A stretch of DNA of 6,380 nucleotides from Prevotella sp. UBA3837 (lineage in GTDB: Bacteria > Bacteroidota > Bacteroidia > Bacteroidales > Bacteroidaceae): positions 34,252-40,631 of the forward strand of contig DGHX01000099.1 of the NCBI GenBank assembly GCA_002392835.1, given 5' to 3'. The notes below the pieces were generated by a model, which saw only the letters and a list, made by a program, of their open reading frames with translations, had not been told where the DNA came from and ran no database searches. A program made the translations under genes and the position numbers. Positions 6,266 through 6,380 of this stretch are shown here, piece after piece (position 1 is the first letter of the stretch; the number at the start of each line of letters is the position of its first letter).

Positions 6266-6301
6266 TCAGAACACCGCTAACACAGAATACCGTGCCTAAT
6301 G

Positions 6302-6347
6302 CAGGGGTGATACCCCTGCTTGTACTCCGTCACCCCTTCGGGGTTTT
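6302..6347 (-). repeat. Palindromic intergenic repeat, copy 3 (inverted)
   Basis: This is the same 46-bp unit in opposite orientation: CAGGGGT-GAT-ACCCCTG first, then TTGTACTCCGTC, then ACCCC-TTC-GGGGT and TTT. With copy 2 it forms a large inverted repeat with a 36-bp centre (6266-6301). Loop bases differ while stems are kept, which suggests that the hairpins matter. Confidence 0.85.
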
Positions 6348-6364
6348 AATGTCCCCCACAGAGT

Positions 6365-6380
6365 GCAGGGGTTTCACCCC
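6365..6380 (-). repeat. Palindromic intergenic repeat, copy 4 (partial, cut by window edge)
   Basis: GCAGGGGTTTCACCCC at the right edge is the second hairpin of the same unit in the orientation of copy 3, with yet another loop sequence. The rest would lie outside the window. Confidence 0.6.

Noticed and set aside
6147..6299. Open plus-strand frame across repeat copies 1 and 2 (NPEGVTEYRQGCNPCQNT-like peptide)
   Set aside because: A stop lies directly before it at 6144-6146 and there is no ATG; the frame is just a translation of palindromic repeats.
6147..6380. CRISPR array
   Set aside because: Repeats occur in both orientations, contain internal hairpins, and have irregular spacers; no cas genes are present.

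Overview
The window looks like a chromosomal segment of a member of the Bacteroidota, most likely a Prevotella-type organism. Supporting signs are promoter elements of the TAnnTTTG form with an upstream TTG about 20 bases away, start codons without clear Shine-Dalgarno sequences, a TPR-transmembrane-AraC regulator, a Rpn/PD-(D/E)XK nuclease with a Gln-rich repetitive tail, and a DsbD with the CNDEMC motif I associate with this phylum. Genes are GC-rich and the gaps between them are AT-rich. The genus is an inference from style, not proven.

Layout: (1) 1-812, minus strand: an Rpn-family PD-(D/E)XK nuclease, intact at its start and running off the left edge inside a 12-bp tandem repeat coding for AQGL/AQGK units. 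(2) 935-2635, minus: a membrane-anchored one-component regulator (signal peptide, periplasmic TPRs, one membrane helix, cytoplasmic AraC-type DNA-binding domain). (3) A 90-bp divergent promoter region, 2636-2725. (4) 2726-3511, plus: NudC-type NAD+ diphosphatase/decapping Nudix hydrolase with zinc ribbon. (5) 3573-5663, plus: DsbD, the transmembrane thiol-disulfide reductase, with an unusual repeat-derived linker containing a near-perfect 30-bp inverted repeat. (6) 5695-5844: what looks like the 5' remnant of a further gene, broken where the sequence changes to non-coding DNA. (7) 5845-6380: no intact gene; one strong terminator, small palindromes, and then at least four copies of a palindromic repeat built on CCCCGAAGGGG and CAGGGGT...ACCCCTG, in both orientations.

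Functionally, nudC and dsbD are co-directional with a 61-bp gap and no clear promoter of their own for dsbD, so they may be co-transcribed up to the terminator at 5907-5928; both concern redox chemistry (NAD(H) pool or NAD-capped RNA, and periplasmic thiols). The TPR-AraC regulator is divergent from nudC and is a candidate local regulator, but nothing in the sequence proves this.

I do not see a convincing new multi-gene system here. The most unusual content is repeat biology: a GC-rich palindromic repeat in the dsbD coding sequence that is read in frame through both arms, and a cluster of a different palindromic repeat beside a truncated gene.
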